NCBI GenBank assembly: GCA_964515805.1
Contig: CAZEUZ010000013.1
Location: forward strand, 1-15,672
Direction: 5' to 3'
Length of the DNA: 15,672 nt
DNA from: CAZEUZ01 sp964515805
GTDB lineage: Bacteria; Pseudomonadota; Gammaproteobacteria; Pseudomonadales; Cellvibrionaceae
Every line of letters begins with the position of its first letter. Position 1 is the first letter of the stretch. Of the stretch, positions 7,589 through 15,301 are shown piece by piece. A model generated the notes under the pieces. It was not told the origin of the DNA and did no database searches. It saw only the letters and a list, made by a program, of their open reading frames with translations. The position numbers and the translations under genes were made by a program.

Positions 7589-8206
7589 TTATTCGTCTTC
7601 TAGTTGAGAATAACTGTAGGTTTTTGCTTGAATAGCCATAGTTAGCTTTGATTTACCATCTTTTGCGTTAGTAATAGAAAAATCATGCAAAGTAACAATT
7701 CGCGGCATTGCTGCCAGGTCGCTAACAAAGGCTCCGAAATCGTGGAAAGAACCAGTCACAATAATTTCAATAGGCAGCTCGACATAAAATTCACCTATTT
7801 TCTCCGGCTGTAATTTTATACTTTCTATTTCGAGTCCACTGGTAACGCCCTTGTCATCAATGTCTTCTAATAAACCCGGAACCTGTGTTTTATTGGGTAG
7901 TTGGCTAACCAAATCCTTAAACATCTTCTGCATTTCTTGCATTTGTTTTCGATATTGATCCAGCTTTGCAGATTGGAACGCCTTTTCTTCAAACGTTTTC
8001 CGTAGTGTTTGTTCTTCTCGAATTGTGGATTCTAATTCTATGTGCAAATCCTTAATCGAAGAGAAATATACCGCTGTCACGATCAGTACGGTTGTAGCCA
8101 GGCATAATGCTACTCTTACACCGAGTGGCCAAACACCAATACGATCCCAATTGATATCGTTAAGATCAAAGTTTTGCAGCGTTTCTAACGTATCCTGTAA
8201 AGCCAT
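7589..8206 (-). CDS. pilO: Type IV pilus inner-membrane alignment protein
   Basis: 205 residues. It has a cytoplasmic N-terminus with WDRIGVWPLGVR, one membrane helix at about 31-50, a coiled coil at about 53-102 and a periplasmic ferredoxin-like domain at about 125-200. The latter includes LEIESIKLQPEK and LPIEIIVTGSFHDFGAF. PilO forms homodimers and heterodimers with PilN and binds PilP. A strong ribosome site (AAAGGAG, seven bases before the ATG) sets the start. That site runs into the last codons of pilN, so the two genes are tightly packed. Confidence 0.95.
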   Translation of the reverse strand: MALQDTLETLQNFDLNDINWDRIGVWPLGVRVALCLATTVLIVTAVYFSSIKDLHIELESTIREEQTLRKTFEEKAFQSAKLDQYRKQMQEMQKMFKDLVSQLPNKTQVPGLLEDIDDKGVTSGLEIESIKLQPEKIGEFYVELPIEIIVTGSFHDFGAFVSDLAAMPRIVTLHDFSITNAKDGKSKLTMAIQAKTYSYSQLEDE

Positions 8207-8219
8207 ATCAACGCTCCTT

Positions 8220-8834
8220 TCAAGCTCCTGCTTTTCTTATACTATTGCTTTTAAAGCAAGAGTTGCTGCCAACTGACTTTTTGTCTTCAAAGTTGGGCGA
8301 ATTGGTATTTATGCTCATTTCAAAACGACTGGCTTGTTCACCAAATGCTGGATTGGCAATGACGGTTTTAAGGTTGGGCTTTTGATACCAGTTAGAATTG
8401 TCTAGGTTGCGCATTAACTCGGAGACACGGTTGTTAGATTCTGTTATGCCCTTCAGTGCAAGTAATTCGTTTTCGCGTTTTATCTCGGTTAGAAATAAGT
8501 TGTCTGGCACGGCGCGGGCAATCTCATCAAAGTAGTGAACAATGAATGGCCTAGTGCCTTGCAGGTTTTGAATAACTGCCAATCTGTCACATAGATCCTG
8601 GCGTTGTTTTTTCAATTCTTCTATCTCCCTTACTTGTTTCTGCAAGTGGGTAATTTCAGTTTTCAGCAGTTGATTGCGGCTATTTTGATTGTTTATTTTT
8701 CCATCTACTGATTTGACCCATAGATAGCTGCCGAATAGTGTTAATAAACAGACTAGTGACAGTATTGACAAAAACTCCTTCTTTTTTTCTTGGCGAACCT
8801 TTTCTCGCCAAGGCAACAAATTAATAAGGGTCAT
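8220..8834 (-). CDS. pilN: Type IV pilus inner-membrane protein binding PilM
   Basis: 204 residues. The N-terminus INLLPWRE (residues 4-11) is the conserved peptide that inserts into a groove of PilM. A membrane helix at about 21-40, a coiled coil at about 45-95 and a periplasmic ferredoxin-like domain at about 98-178 (including VPDNLFLTEI) follow. The last 25 residues are polar and probably disordered. The start codon overlaps the pilM stop by one base (TGATG), and GAGGAG lies about eight bases upstream, so translation is coupled to pilM. Confidence 0.95.
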   Translation of the reverse strand: MTLINLLPWREKVRQEKKKEFLSILSLVCLLTLFGSYLWVKSVDGKINNQNSRNQLLKTEITHLQKQVREIEELKKQRQDLCDRLAVIQNLQGTRPFIVHYFDEIARAVPDNLFLTEIKRENELLALKGITESNNRVSELMRNLDNSNWYQKPNLKTVIANPAFGEQASRFEMSINTNSPNFEDKKSVGSNSCFKSNSIRKAGA

Positions 8835-9892
8835 CAGTCGAAACTCCTCATGGCTAAACCGACAGCTATCATTAATGAAGGTGCATCATTAGCTAATTTC
8901 GTTGAATCTATCTTTGAAGATATGGCTACGTTGGCAAATGGATTGGCTATAATTACGGGAGTCTGTAAGCTCGCTTCTACCAAATCGGATATTCCGTCTA
9001 GGGACGCTACGCCACCAGCCAATACAATACGACTAACCTTATTGTATTCACTTGAAGCAAAGAAAAACTGTAGCGAACGCGTGATGTGCTGCTCAACTGA
9101 GTGTTTAAAGGGAGTTAATACCTCAGACTCATAGTCGTCGGGCAGACCTCCCTGCTTCTTAGCTAAATCCGCTTCCTCAAAGGATAGCCCGTAGCGCCGT
9201 TGAATTTCTTCAGTCAATTCTTTACCGCCAAACACTTGCTCGCGAGTGTAAACGGTACTGCCGTTAGCTAATACACTGAGTGTGGTCATAGTGGAGCCTA
9301 TGTCGACGATTGCCACAAGTTCTTCTTGTTGGTCCCCCATCTGTTCAGCAATTAGTGAATAAGCTCTCTCAACAGTATAGGATTCGACGTCGACAACGGC
9401 TGGGATAAGGTTAGCTTGTTCAACTACACTTGTTCGCAGTTCGATATTCTCACGCCTACAGGCGACTAACAGCACCTTCATCTGTTCCGGATTATTCTGG
9501 CTTTCTCCTTGAATTTCGAAATCGATGGCCACTTCATCTAAGGAGTAGGGGATGTGCTGATCTGCCTCGATAGAAATGAGTGTTTCCAATTCATCTTCAC
9601 TATTATTAGTTGGCATCTCAATGATTTTAGTAATGACTGCTGAACCGGCCACGGCTACCGCTGCATTTTTTGTTTTACAGCGGGCTTGTTTGACAGCTTG
9701 CTTAACCACCTCGGAGACGGCTTCAATGTCGTTAATATTCTTTTCTACTACTGTATTAGGAGGCAGTGATTCAATTGCGTAACTCTCCAGCCGATAGCGG
9801 CTACTTTGACGACTTAATTCAACCAATTTTACAGAAGTTGAACTGATGTCCAGCCCCACGATAGACTTCGACTTCTTTTTAAAGAGTTCCAT
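8834..9892 (-). CDS. pilM: Actin-like cytoplasmic type IV pilus protein
   Basis: 352 residues from the ATG at 9892. PilM is a FtsA/actin-fold ATP-binding protein that couples the PilN/O/P complex to the cytoplasmic pilus motors. It shows phosphate motif 1 (IVGLDISSTSVKLVEL, 11-26), an SHS2-type insert with MPTNNSEDELETLISIEAD, phosphate motif 2 (VAIVDIGSTMTTLSVL, 193-208) and the adenosine motif (IVLAGGVASLDG, 289-300). A GTG at 9922 in the same frame would add ten residues. I prefer 9892 because MELFKKKSKSIVG matches the usual PilM start. The best promoter upstream would also leave only about nine bases before that GTG. It is the first gene of the pilMNOPQ-aroKB operon. Confidence 0.93.
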   Translation of the reverse strand: MELFKKKSKSIVGLDISSTSVKLVELSRQSSRYRLESYAIESLPPNTVVEKNINDIEAVSEVVKQAVKQARCKTKNAAVAVAGSAVITKIIEMPTNNSEDELETLISIEADQHIPYSLDEVAIDFEIQGESQNNPEQMKVLLVACRRENIELRTSVVEQANLIPAVVDVESYTVERAYSLIAEQMGDQQEELVAIVDIGSTMTTLSVLANGSTVYTREQVFGGKELTEEIQRRYGLSFEEADLAKKQGGLPDDYESEVLTPFKHSVEQHITRSLQFFFASSEYNKVSRIVLAGGVASLDGISDLVEASLQTPVIIANPFANVAISSKIDSTKLANDAPSLMIAVGLAMRSFD

Positions 9893-9937
9893 AATATTCT
9901 TTTTTCTATCAATATCCAGCACTTATCATTTCTTTAT

Positions 9938-9965
9938 GTTATATCACTTTAAGTTACATATGCAA
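9938..9965 (-). promoter_or_regulatory. Candidate promoter of the pilM-aroB operon
   Basis: On the minus strand TTGCAT (9960-9965) and TATAAC (9938-9943) are 16 bases apart, and TGA directly before TATAAC makes an extended -10. Transcription would begin near 9931, leaving a leader of about 40 bases to the pilM ATG at 9892. It lies in the shared region divergent from the PBP1a gene. Confidence 0.5.
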
Positions 9966-9999
9966 CAGTACAATCCGTATCTGAAACTTAAAAATAACG

Positions 10000-10005
10000 T
10001 ATAAT
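10000..10005 (+). promoter_or_regulatory. Candidate -10 box for the PBP1a gene
   Basis: A perfect TATAAT lies 49 bases before the ATG of the PBP1a gene. The bases 16-18 upstream (around 9976-9983) do not resemble TTGACA, so the promoter is inferred from the -10 and its position only. It stands about 35 bases from the opposing pilM promoter, so the two could influence each other. Confidence 0.4.
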
Positions 10006-10054
10006 TAAGCTACCGCCATTATAGCTATGCTAACTTATTAATCCACTTACAAAA

Positions 10055-12589
10055 ATGTCTTTTATAAAAAATATTTTTTTTATCGGGATCTGGCCTGTAT
10101 TGACAATTTTTTGTGTTGTTGTAGTGCTTTGCTCAAGTTTATATCTTTATCTGAGTCCCGGCTTGCCTGATGTGAATGCTCTGAAAAATGTCAAATTGCA
10201 AATACCTCTAAGAATCTTTTCCGGCGACGGTAAAATGATCGGAGAATTCGGTGAGAAAAGACGAGATCCGATCAGTATTACCGAAACACCTCAAAATATG
10301 ATCAACGCCGTTTTAGCTGCTGAAGATGATCGGTTTTATCAGCACAGTGGTATCAGTATTCGCAGTTTGGCAAGAGCTGCTTCGCAACTAATGATATCTG
10401 GTGAAATTCAAAGTGGTGGTAGTACTATTACCATGCAGGTGGCGAGAAATTTCTTTTTGTCTCGAACGCAGACTTTTTACAGAAAATTTAACGAAATCCT
10501 ACTGGCTTTGAAAATAGAACAAAGACTGACCAAGGATGAAGTGTTAGAGCTCTATCTCAATAAAATTTATCTCGGCAACCGCGCATATGGTTTCAAAGCG
10601 GCATCTCAAGTCTATTACGGCAAGCCACTTGATGAATTAACATTAGCGCAAACGGCCATGATTGCTGGTTTGCCTAAAGCGCCATCGACATTTAACCCCA
10701 TTGTCAATCCGGAGCGAGCTTTGATTCGAAGGGATTGGATATTGAGCCGGATGCTCAGTTTGCAATTCATCTCGGGAGCTGACTATGAGAAATCCATCAG
10801 AGAGCCAGTGAGCGCTAGATATCACGGCCAACGTCTAGACTTAAATGCTCCTTATATTGCGGAAATGGCTCGGCTCGAAGCAATTAATTTATTCGGGGTT
10901 AATGCATACACGGATGGTTATCAAGTAGTGACGACAATTGACAGCAGATTGCAGGAAAAAGCTCAACAAACAATTATTGACGGATTGTTGGCTTACAGTA
11001 GCCGCCACGGCTATTACGGTCCGGAAAAGAAACTTGATTCATCATTGCTAAAGTTACCAGTACCGGGAAAAGCTAATGACAACGTAAATGATAATATCCC
11101 GGTAATACAGCAACTGTCCTCATCTGCAAGGGCAATTGTTAAATCAATATCATCAGTAGAGTCAAGTCCCACTACTTGGGATTTTTCTGTTTGGGCAGAT
11201 GAAATTAAAAAAATACCGGTTTATGGCGGTTTACAGCCTGCTGTTGTTATAGCGGCAGAGGATAAGCAAATACACGCTATGCTAGGTTCTGGTAAGTCGA
11301 TATCCATTTACTGGGAAAACGGATTAAGTAACGCTCGTCCTTATATCGATGAAAATACCCAGGGCCCCAAACCTAGAAAAGCGTCGGATATTTTGTCATT
11401 GGGGGATGTGATAAGAGTCCGGAACGATCCACTAGGGGCTTGGCATTTAGGTCAAATACCCAGAGTTGAGGGAGCAATGGTTGCTCTAAATCCTCAAAAC
11501 GGTGCTATAAGATCTTTGATTGGTGGTTTTGATTTTAATCAAAGTAGCTTTAATCGCGCCACTCAAGCTAAAAGGCAGCTAGGCTCTAATTTTAAGCCAT
11601 TTATTTACACCCTAGCTTTGGAGAATAATTTAACCTCTGCATCTATCATCAACGATGCGCCTATAGTTATTGATGATTTTGGTCTAGAGGGTGCATGGAG
11701 ACCTCAAAACTCCAGCGGTAAATTCTATGGCCCTACGCGACTCAGAGAAGCGCTTTATCTATCCCGCAATCTTATATCAATTCGCTTGTTGCAACATATT
11801 GGTATTGATAAAGCTATTGCTAGTATGGCGCGTTTTGGTATCGATCCCGATCAGTTGCCTAGAAATTTATCCATGGCCTTGGGAAGTCATGTTATGACTC
11901 CGCTAGAAGTTGCCGCCGGTTATAGTGTTTTTGCCAATGGTGGTTACAAAATTCAACCATTTTTAATTGATATTATAAGAAGTCATCAAGGTGAAATCGT
12001 TTACAGCCATATTCCTGAAGTAGCTTTGCCTCATAAACAACAATCTGATGGAGAAGTGAGTGCAGTCGATAATCATTCGTTATTATTGGCGCCAAGAGTC
12101 ATCGATGAGCATACGGCGTACATTATGAATTCTATGTTAAAGGATGTGATTGCTCGAGGGACAGGTCGTCGCGCTCTTGTGCTCGACCGCCGTGATTTAG
12201 CAGGTAAAACTGGAACTACCAACGGACCAACAGATGCTTGGTTCTCCGGTTACAACCCTGACTTAGTAACCACTGTTTGGGTGGGATTTGATGGCAATAA
12301 AAACTTGGGCCGCAGGGAGTATGGAGGCTCGGCAGCACTCCCTATATGGATAGATTATATGGAAGCCGCACTTAACGAAGTTCCCGATATTTTACCGTCG
12401 CCCCCTGATGGGATTATTACTATCCGTATTGATCCTGAAACTGGTGAAAGAGCCCTTCCAGGGAGTAAAAATGGCATTTTTGAGATTTTTCGCAAAGAAA
12501 ATGTGCCAAGCAACACTGTTTCCAGGAAAAAATCTGTTACGGATATTGGCGAAGAACGAGCAACGCCTGAAGATATTTGGATTAACTAA
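10055..12589 (+). CDS. mrcA: Penicillin-binding protein 1a (bifunctional transglycosylase/transpeptidase)
   Basis: 844 residues, also called ponA. It polymerises lipid II into glycan strands and cross-links the peptides in the periplasm. A short cytoplasmic start and one membrane helix (about 8-33) anchor it. The GT51 domain (about 55-230) shows EDDRFYQHSGI with catalytic Glu90, GGSTITMQVARNFF (121-134), RKFNEILLALKIEQ (143-156) and LYLNKIYLGN (166-175). An OB-like insert occupies about 315-465. The transpeptidase has Ser511 in SNFK, Ser570-Arg-Asn in SRN and Lys718 in KTGTT. All catalytic motifs are intact. The usual neighbour of pilM, read divergently, it has only a weak Shine-Dalgarno signal before its ATG. 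Its stop is nine bases from the stop of rpmE on the other strand. Confidence 0.96.
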   Translation: MSFIKNIFFIGIWPVLTIFCVVVVLCSSLYLYLSPGLPDVNALKNVKLQIPLRIFSGDGKMIGEFGEKRRDPISITETPQNMINAVLAAEDDRFYQHSGISIRSLARAASQLMISGEIQSGGSTITMQVARNFFLSRTQTFYRKFNEILLALKIEQRLTKDEVLELYLNKIYLGNRAYGFKAASQVYYGKPLDELTLAQTAMIAGLPKAPSTFNPIVNPERALIRRDWILSRMLSLQFISGADYEKSIREPVSARYHGQRLDLNAPYIAEMARLEAINLFGVNAYTDGYQVVTTIDSRLQEKAQQTIIDGLLAYSSRHGYYGPEKKLDSSLLKLPVPGKANDNVNDNIPVIQQLSSSARAIVKSISSVESSPTTWDFSVWADEIKKIPVYGGLQPAVVIAAEDKQIHAMLGSGKSISIYWENGLSNARPYIDENTQGPKPRKASDILSLGDVIRVRNDPLGAWHLGQIPRVEGAMVALNPQNGAIRSLIGGFDFNQSSFNRATQAKRQLGSNFKPFIYTLALENNLTSASIINDAPIVIDDFGLEGAWRPQNSSGKFYGPTRLREALYLSRNLISIRLLQHIGIDKAIASMARFGIDPDQLPRNLSMALGSHVMTPLEVAAGYSVFANGGYKIQPFLIDIIRSHQGEIVYSHIPEVALPHKQQSDGEVSAVDNHSLLLAPRVIDEHTAYIMNSMLKDVIARGTGRRALVLDRRDLAGKTGTTNGPTDAWFSGYNPDLVTTVWVGFDGNKNLGRREYGGSAALPIWIDYMEAALNEVPDILPSPPDGIITIRIDPETGERALPGSKNGIFEIFRKENVPSNTVSRKKSVTDIGEERATPEDIWIN

Positions 12590-12598
12590 CCGTTTTAA

Positions 12599-12820
12599 CT
12601 AGGACTTATTGATGGCTCTGCCAGTTGCGAAACGCTTTTTGAAACGATCAATTCGACCGCCAGTGTCCAATACTTTCTGTTTTCCAGTGTAGAAAGGGTG
12701 GCAGGCCGCACAGACATCGATGTGGATATCCTTATTTAGTGTGGATCGAGTTTTTATCACATTGCCACAGCTGCAGTTCGCGGTCATTTCGCTATATTCT
12801 GGATGTATATCAGCTTTCAT
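12599..12820 (-). CDS. rpmE: 50S ribosomal protein L31, zinc-binding form
   Basis: 73 residues, a normal length. It starts MKADIHPEY and carries the four zinc ligands Cys16, Cys18, Cys37 and Cys40 (CSC and CAAC), followed by HPFYTGKQK (41-49) and GRIDRFKKRF (55-64). These cysteines mark the zinc-containing RpmE type rather than the cysteine-free YkgM type made under zinc shortage. L31 helps bridge the 50S and 30S subunits. A purine-rich AGAGAAG lies about eight bases before the ATG. It is a single-gene unit, divergent from fabA and convergent with the PBP1a gene. Confidence 0.97.
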   Translation of the reverse strand: MKADIHPEYSEMTANCSCGNVIKTRSTLNKDIHIDVCAACHPFYTGKQKVLDTGGRIDRFKKRFATGRAINKS

Positions 12821-12862
12821 CTGTTTAACTTCTCTTTTCCATAACTACTTATAATTGCGCGC

Positions 12863-12890
12863 ATATTAACATAGTACGCAGTTAAAACAA
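12863..12890 (-). promoter_or_regulatory. Candidate rpmE promoter with GC-rich discriminator
   Basis: On the minus strand TTGTTT (12885-12890) and TAATAT (12863-12868) are 16 bases apart. The bases right after the -10 are GCGCGC, a discriminator of the type seen at growth-rate and stringently controlled ribosomal promoters. The leader would be about 36 bases. Both hexamers are only moderate matches. Confidence 0.35.
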
Positions 12891-12910
12891 CTAAATGTGG
12901 AAGTCGGGAC

Positions 12911-12938
12911 TGGACTTGCGTTATTTAAGCGTTACAAT
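12911..12938 (+). promoter_or_regulatory. Candidate fabA promoter
   Basis: TGGACT (12911-12916) and TACAAT (12933-12938) are 16 bases apart and match the consensus at four and five of six positions. The start would be near 12945, giving a fabA leader of about 85 bases that contains the inverted repeats at 12967-12996. No closer pair with correct spacing was seen. Confidence 0.3.
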
Positions 12939-12966
12939 AAATTCCGCCCGCCTAATCAAAGCATTT

Positions 12967-12996
12967 GATAATGCGTGATCATTATAGAGAATGATT
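12967..12996. promoter_or_regulatory. Two overlapping inverted repeats upstream of fabA, possible operator
   Basis: ATAATG (12968-12973) is matched by CATTAT (12980-12985). ATCATT (12978-12983) is matched by AATGAT (12990-12995). Both pairs are exact and have six-base spacers. The arms overlap, so three similar half-sites lie about 11-12 bases apart, near one helix turn. This suggests a binding site for a dimeric regulator of fabAB. It does not resemble the E. coli FabR site. It has some likeness to a Fur box, but the spacing is wrong. Function is inferred only. Confidence 0.35.
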
Positions 12997-13030
12997 AAAA
13001 CAACACTTTACTACGTAAGAAAATTTTTTT

Positions 13031-13555
13031 ATGGAACAAATAAAGCAAAAAAGCTCGTTCGAAAAGTCTGAATTGTTAGATTGTGGTGAAGGAAAACTAT
13101 TTGGCCAAGGTAATGCGCAACTACCACTGCCTAATATGTTGATGCTTGATCGAATACAGCATATATCTGACCAAGGAGGGCGCTATGGCAAAGGTGAGAT
13201 CATTGCCGAATTAGATATTAATCCAAATTTGTGGTTCTTTGAATGTCACTTTCCAGGTGATCCGGTGATGCCTGGCTGTCTGGGGTTAGATGCAATGTGG
13301 CAGTTGGTCGGGTTTTTTCTGGCCTGGAAAGGAAACCCTGGTAAAGGCCGTGCTCTGGGTTCGGGCGAAATAAAATTCACCGGGCAAATTTTGCCCACAG
13401 CTCGAAAGGTCACTTACCATATACACTTAAAACGTGTTATTGAACGCAGTCTAATCATGGGAATAGCTGACGGAACGGTTTTTGTCGATGGAAAAGATAT
13501 ATTCTTTGCCAAAGATTTAAGGGTTGGCTTGTTTAGTAATACAGATGCTTTTTGA
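13031..13555 (+). CDS. fabA: 3-hydroxydecanoyl-ACP dehydratase/isomerase
   Basis: 174 residues, the usual length. FabA dehydrates 3-hydroxydecanoyl-ACP and isomerises trans-2- to cis-3-decenoyl-ACP, the branch point for unsaturated fatty acids in the cytoplasm. The catalytic His73 lies in FECHFPGDPVMPG and Asp87 in CLGLDAMWQLVG, 14 residues apart as in E. coli (His71 and Asp85). GKGRALGSGEIKFTGQ and the C-terminal VGLFSNTDAF are also typical. A FabZ is excluded by the length and by the C-terminal signature. The ATG follows a T-run and has only a weak Shine-Dalgarno signal. fabB follows after 31 bases in the same operon. Confidence 0.98.
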   Translation: MEQIKQKSSFEKSELLDCGEGKLFGQGNAQLPLPNMLMLDRIQHISDQGGRYGKGEIIAELDINPNLWFFECHFPGDPVMPGCLGLDAMWQLVGFFLAWKGNPGKGRALGSGEIKFTGQILPTARKVTYHIHLKRVIERSLIMGIADGTVFVDGKDIFFAKDLRVGLFSNTDAF

Positions 13556-13586
13556 TAACAAGTTAGCTTTTGTAGAGAGGTAATCT

Positions 13587-14810
13587 ATGAGACGGGTAGT
13601 TGTCACTGGAATAGGTATTGTATCTTGCCTGGGAAACGAAAAAGATAGTGTTCTGGACTCATTGAGTAACGGTCGTTCCGGGATTACCTTTCAACAGGAC
13701 TATGCGGATATAGGGCTCCGTAGTCACGTTGCGGGTAGTGTCGATATCGACCTTAAAGATCACATAGACCGCAAAACACGTCGTTTTATGGCCAATGCTG
13801 CTGGTTACGCCTATATTTCAATGCAGCAGGCTATTGATGATGCCGGTCTTCAGCAAACAGATATATCCAATCAACGTACAGGTATCATTATGGGGTCTGG
13901 CGGTGCCTCGTCGCAGAGTACGGTGGAAGCTGCAGATACATTACGCGACAGCGAAAAGGGTTTAAAGAAGTTAGGTCCATACAGAGTTACTCAAACCATG
14001 GGCAGCACAACCTCTGCTTGTCTCGCAACCCCTTTTAAAATAAAGGGTGTCAATTATTCAATCTCATCGGCTTGCGCTACCAGTGCACATTGCATCGGCA
14101 ATGCAATGGAACTGATTCAATTAGGCAAACAAGACGTTATGTTTGCTGGCGGTGGTGAAGAGGAACACTGGTCAATGACATCGTTGTTCGATGCCATGGG
14201 TGCGCTATCGACGAAGTTCAATGAAACGCCGACTAAAGCTTCACGTCCATACGATGTCGATCGCGATGGATTTGTTATTGCTGGTGGTGGTGGTTGTCTA
14301 GTGCTTGAAGAGCTAGGACATGCCATTAAGCGGGGTGCTAAAATTTATGCTGAGATAGTTGGTTACGGCGCTACCTCTGACGGTTGTGATATGGTGTCGC
14401 CTTCGGGAGAAGGCGCCGTTCGTTGTATGCAACAAGCATTGAGTCATGTCAATGGCCCTATTGATTATATCAATGCTCATGGTACCAGTACCCCACTGGG
14501 TGACTTAGCGGAGCTTCAAGCAATTAAAGAACTGTTTCCTAGCGATACGCCTGTTGTCGCTTCTACCAAATCATTGGCGGGTCATTCGTTGGGTGCTACC
14601 GGTGTGCAAGAAGCAATCTATTGTCTGCTGATGATGGAGAATCAATTTGTGGCAGCTTCTGCCAATATAGAAAACTTAGACCCAGCTGCTGCCAATATCG
14701 ACATTGTTACAGAAAAACAACTCAATGTTGATTTACAACGGGTATTGTCCAATAGCTTTGGTTTTGGTGGTACTAATGCCTGCCTTGTGTTTGAAAAATA
14801 TAAAGCTTAG
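13587..14810 (+). CDS. fabB: Beta-ketoacyl-ACP synthase I
   Basis: 407 residues. FabB elongates the cis-3-decenoyl-ACP made by FabA with malonyl-ACP, committing it to unsaturated fatty acids. The thiolase-fold active site is complete: nucleophile Cys163 in SISSACATSAH, His298 in NAHGTSTPLGD, Lys328 in STKSLAGHS and His333. All have the same numbers as in E. coli FabB. The glycine-rich SFGFGGTNACLVF closes the protein. A good GAGAGG site stands about seven bases before the ATG. It is the second gene of fabAB, with no clear intrinsic terminator after it. Confidence 0.98.
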   Translation: MRRVVVTGIGIVSCLGNEKDSVLDSLSNGRSGITFQQDYADIGLRSHVAGSVDIDLKDHIDRKTRRFMANAAGYAYISMQQAIDDAGLQQTDISNQRTGIIMGSGGASSQSTVEAADTLRDSEKGLKKLGPYRVTQTMGSTTSACLATPFKIKGVNYSISSACATSAHCIGNAMELIQLGKQDVMFAGGGEEEHWSMTSLFDAMGALSTKFNETPTKASRPYDVDRDGFVIAGGGGCLVLEELGHAIKRGAKIYAEIVGYGATSDGCDMVSPSGEGAVRCMQQALSHVNGPIDYINAHGTSTPLGDLAELQAIKELFPSDTPVVASTKSLAGHSLGATGVQEAIYCLLMMENQFVAASANIENLDPAAANIDIVTEKQLNVDLQRVLSNSFGFGGTNACLVFEKYKA

Positions 14811-14921
14811 TATCCAAATGCTTTGTTTCAGTTCTATACAAATTCAGATCCTTGTTGTAGTATGCACTCCTTTTGAATAAGGCCACCCGATTTAAATTCG
14901 CTTGTGGCAATCAATGATTTT

Positions 14922-14935
14922 TATAACTGGTTATA
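14922..14935. promoter_or_regulatory. Short palindrome in the rpsP leader
   Basis: TATAAC (14922-14927) and GTTATA (14930-14935) are exact inverted copies around TG, about 20 bases before the rpsP ribosome site. The left arm could also be a -10 box, with TTGTGG (14902-14907) as a -35, but their 14-base spacing is too short for a normal promoter. The rest of the 157-base fabB-rpsP gap shows no other clear signal. Confidence 0.2.
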
Positions 14936-14967
14936 TGTAGTTAACTCAATAAACGTAGGATGAAAAA

Positions 14968-15252
14968 ATGGTTACAATACGTCTGGCGCGAGGTGGGTCT
15001 AAAAAGCGCCCTTTTTACCATTTGACAATTGCAGATAGTCGCAGAGCTCGAGATGGTCGTTACATCGAGCGGGTCGGCTTCTTTAATCCCATAGCCCGAG
15101 GCCAAGAACAACGCTTGAGAATTGATTCCACACGGGTAGATTATTGGCTAAGCCAAGGTGCTAAAGCTTCGGATCGAGTGGCAAAATTACTAAAGCATAA
15201 TCGTAAAACAACAGTGCAAGAAGTTTCGGCTCAAGATAAAGTAGTTGCGTAA
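14968..15252 (+). CDS. rpsP: 30S ribosomal protein S16
   Basis: 94 residues. S16 binds 16S rRNA early in 30S assembly. The N-terminus VTIRLARGGSKKRPFYHLTI, then DSRRARDGRYIERVGFFNP (23-41) and VDYWLSQGAKASDRVAKLL, are diagnostic. The last dozen residues form a short charged tail longer than the E. coli protein. AGGATG before the ATG is a fair ribosome site. It leads the usual rpsP-rimM-trmD-rplS operon, of which only the first two genes fall inside the window. Confidence 0.98.
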   Translation: MVTIRLARGGSKKRPFYHLTIADSRRARDGRYIERVGFFNPIARGQEQRLRIDSTRVDYWLSQGAKASDRVAKLLKHNRKTTVQEVSAQDKVVA

Positions 15253-15301
15253 AGTATTAAGAGTGACCACCTGTAGCTCTTGTTCGTAACTACCGTCTAT
15301 T

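Noticed and set aside
8790..9134. 114-codon plus-strand open frame across the pilN-pilM junction
   Set aside because: It is antisense to well-conserved PilM sequence and shows no protein family features.
9893..9922. Ten-codon N-terminal extension of PilM from GTG
   Set aside because: The family start matches the ATG at 9892, and the best promoter would leave almost no leader before the GTG. It cannot be excluded from sequence alone.
12965..12988. Fur box upstream of fabA
   Set aside because: GATAAT and ATTATA are present, but the spacing is one base off the classical 19-base box and the outer bases do not match. An iron link to fabAB is not otherwise suggested.
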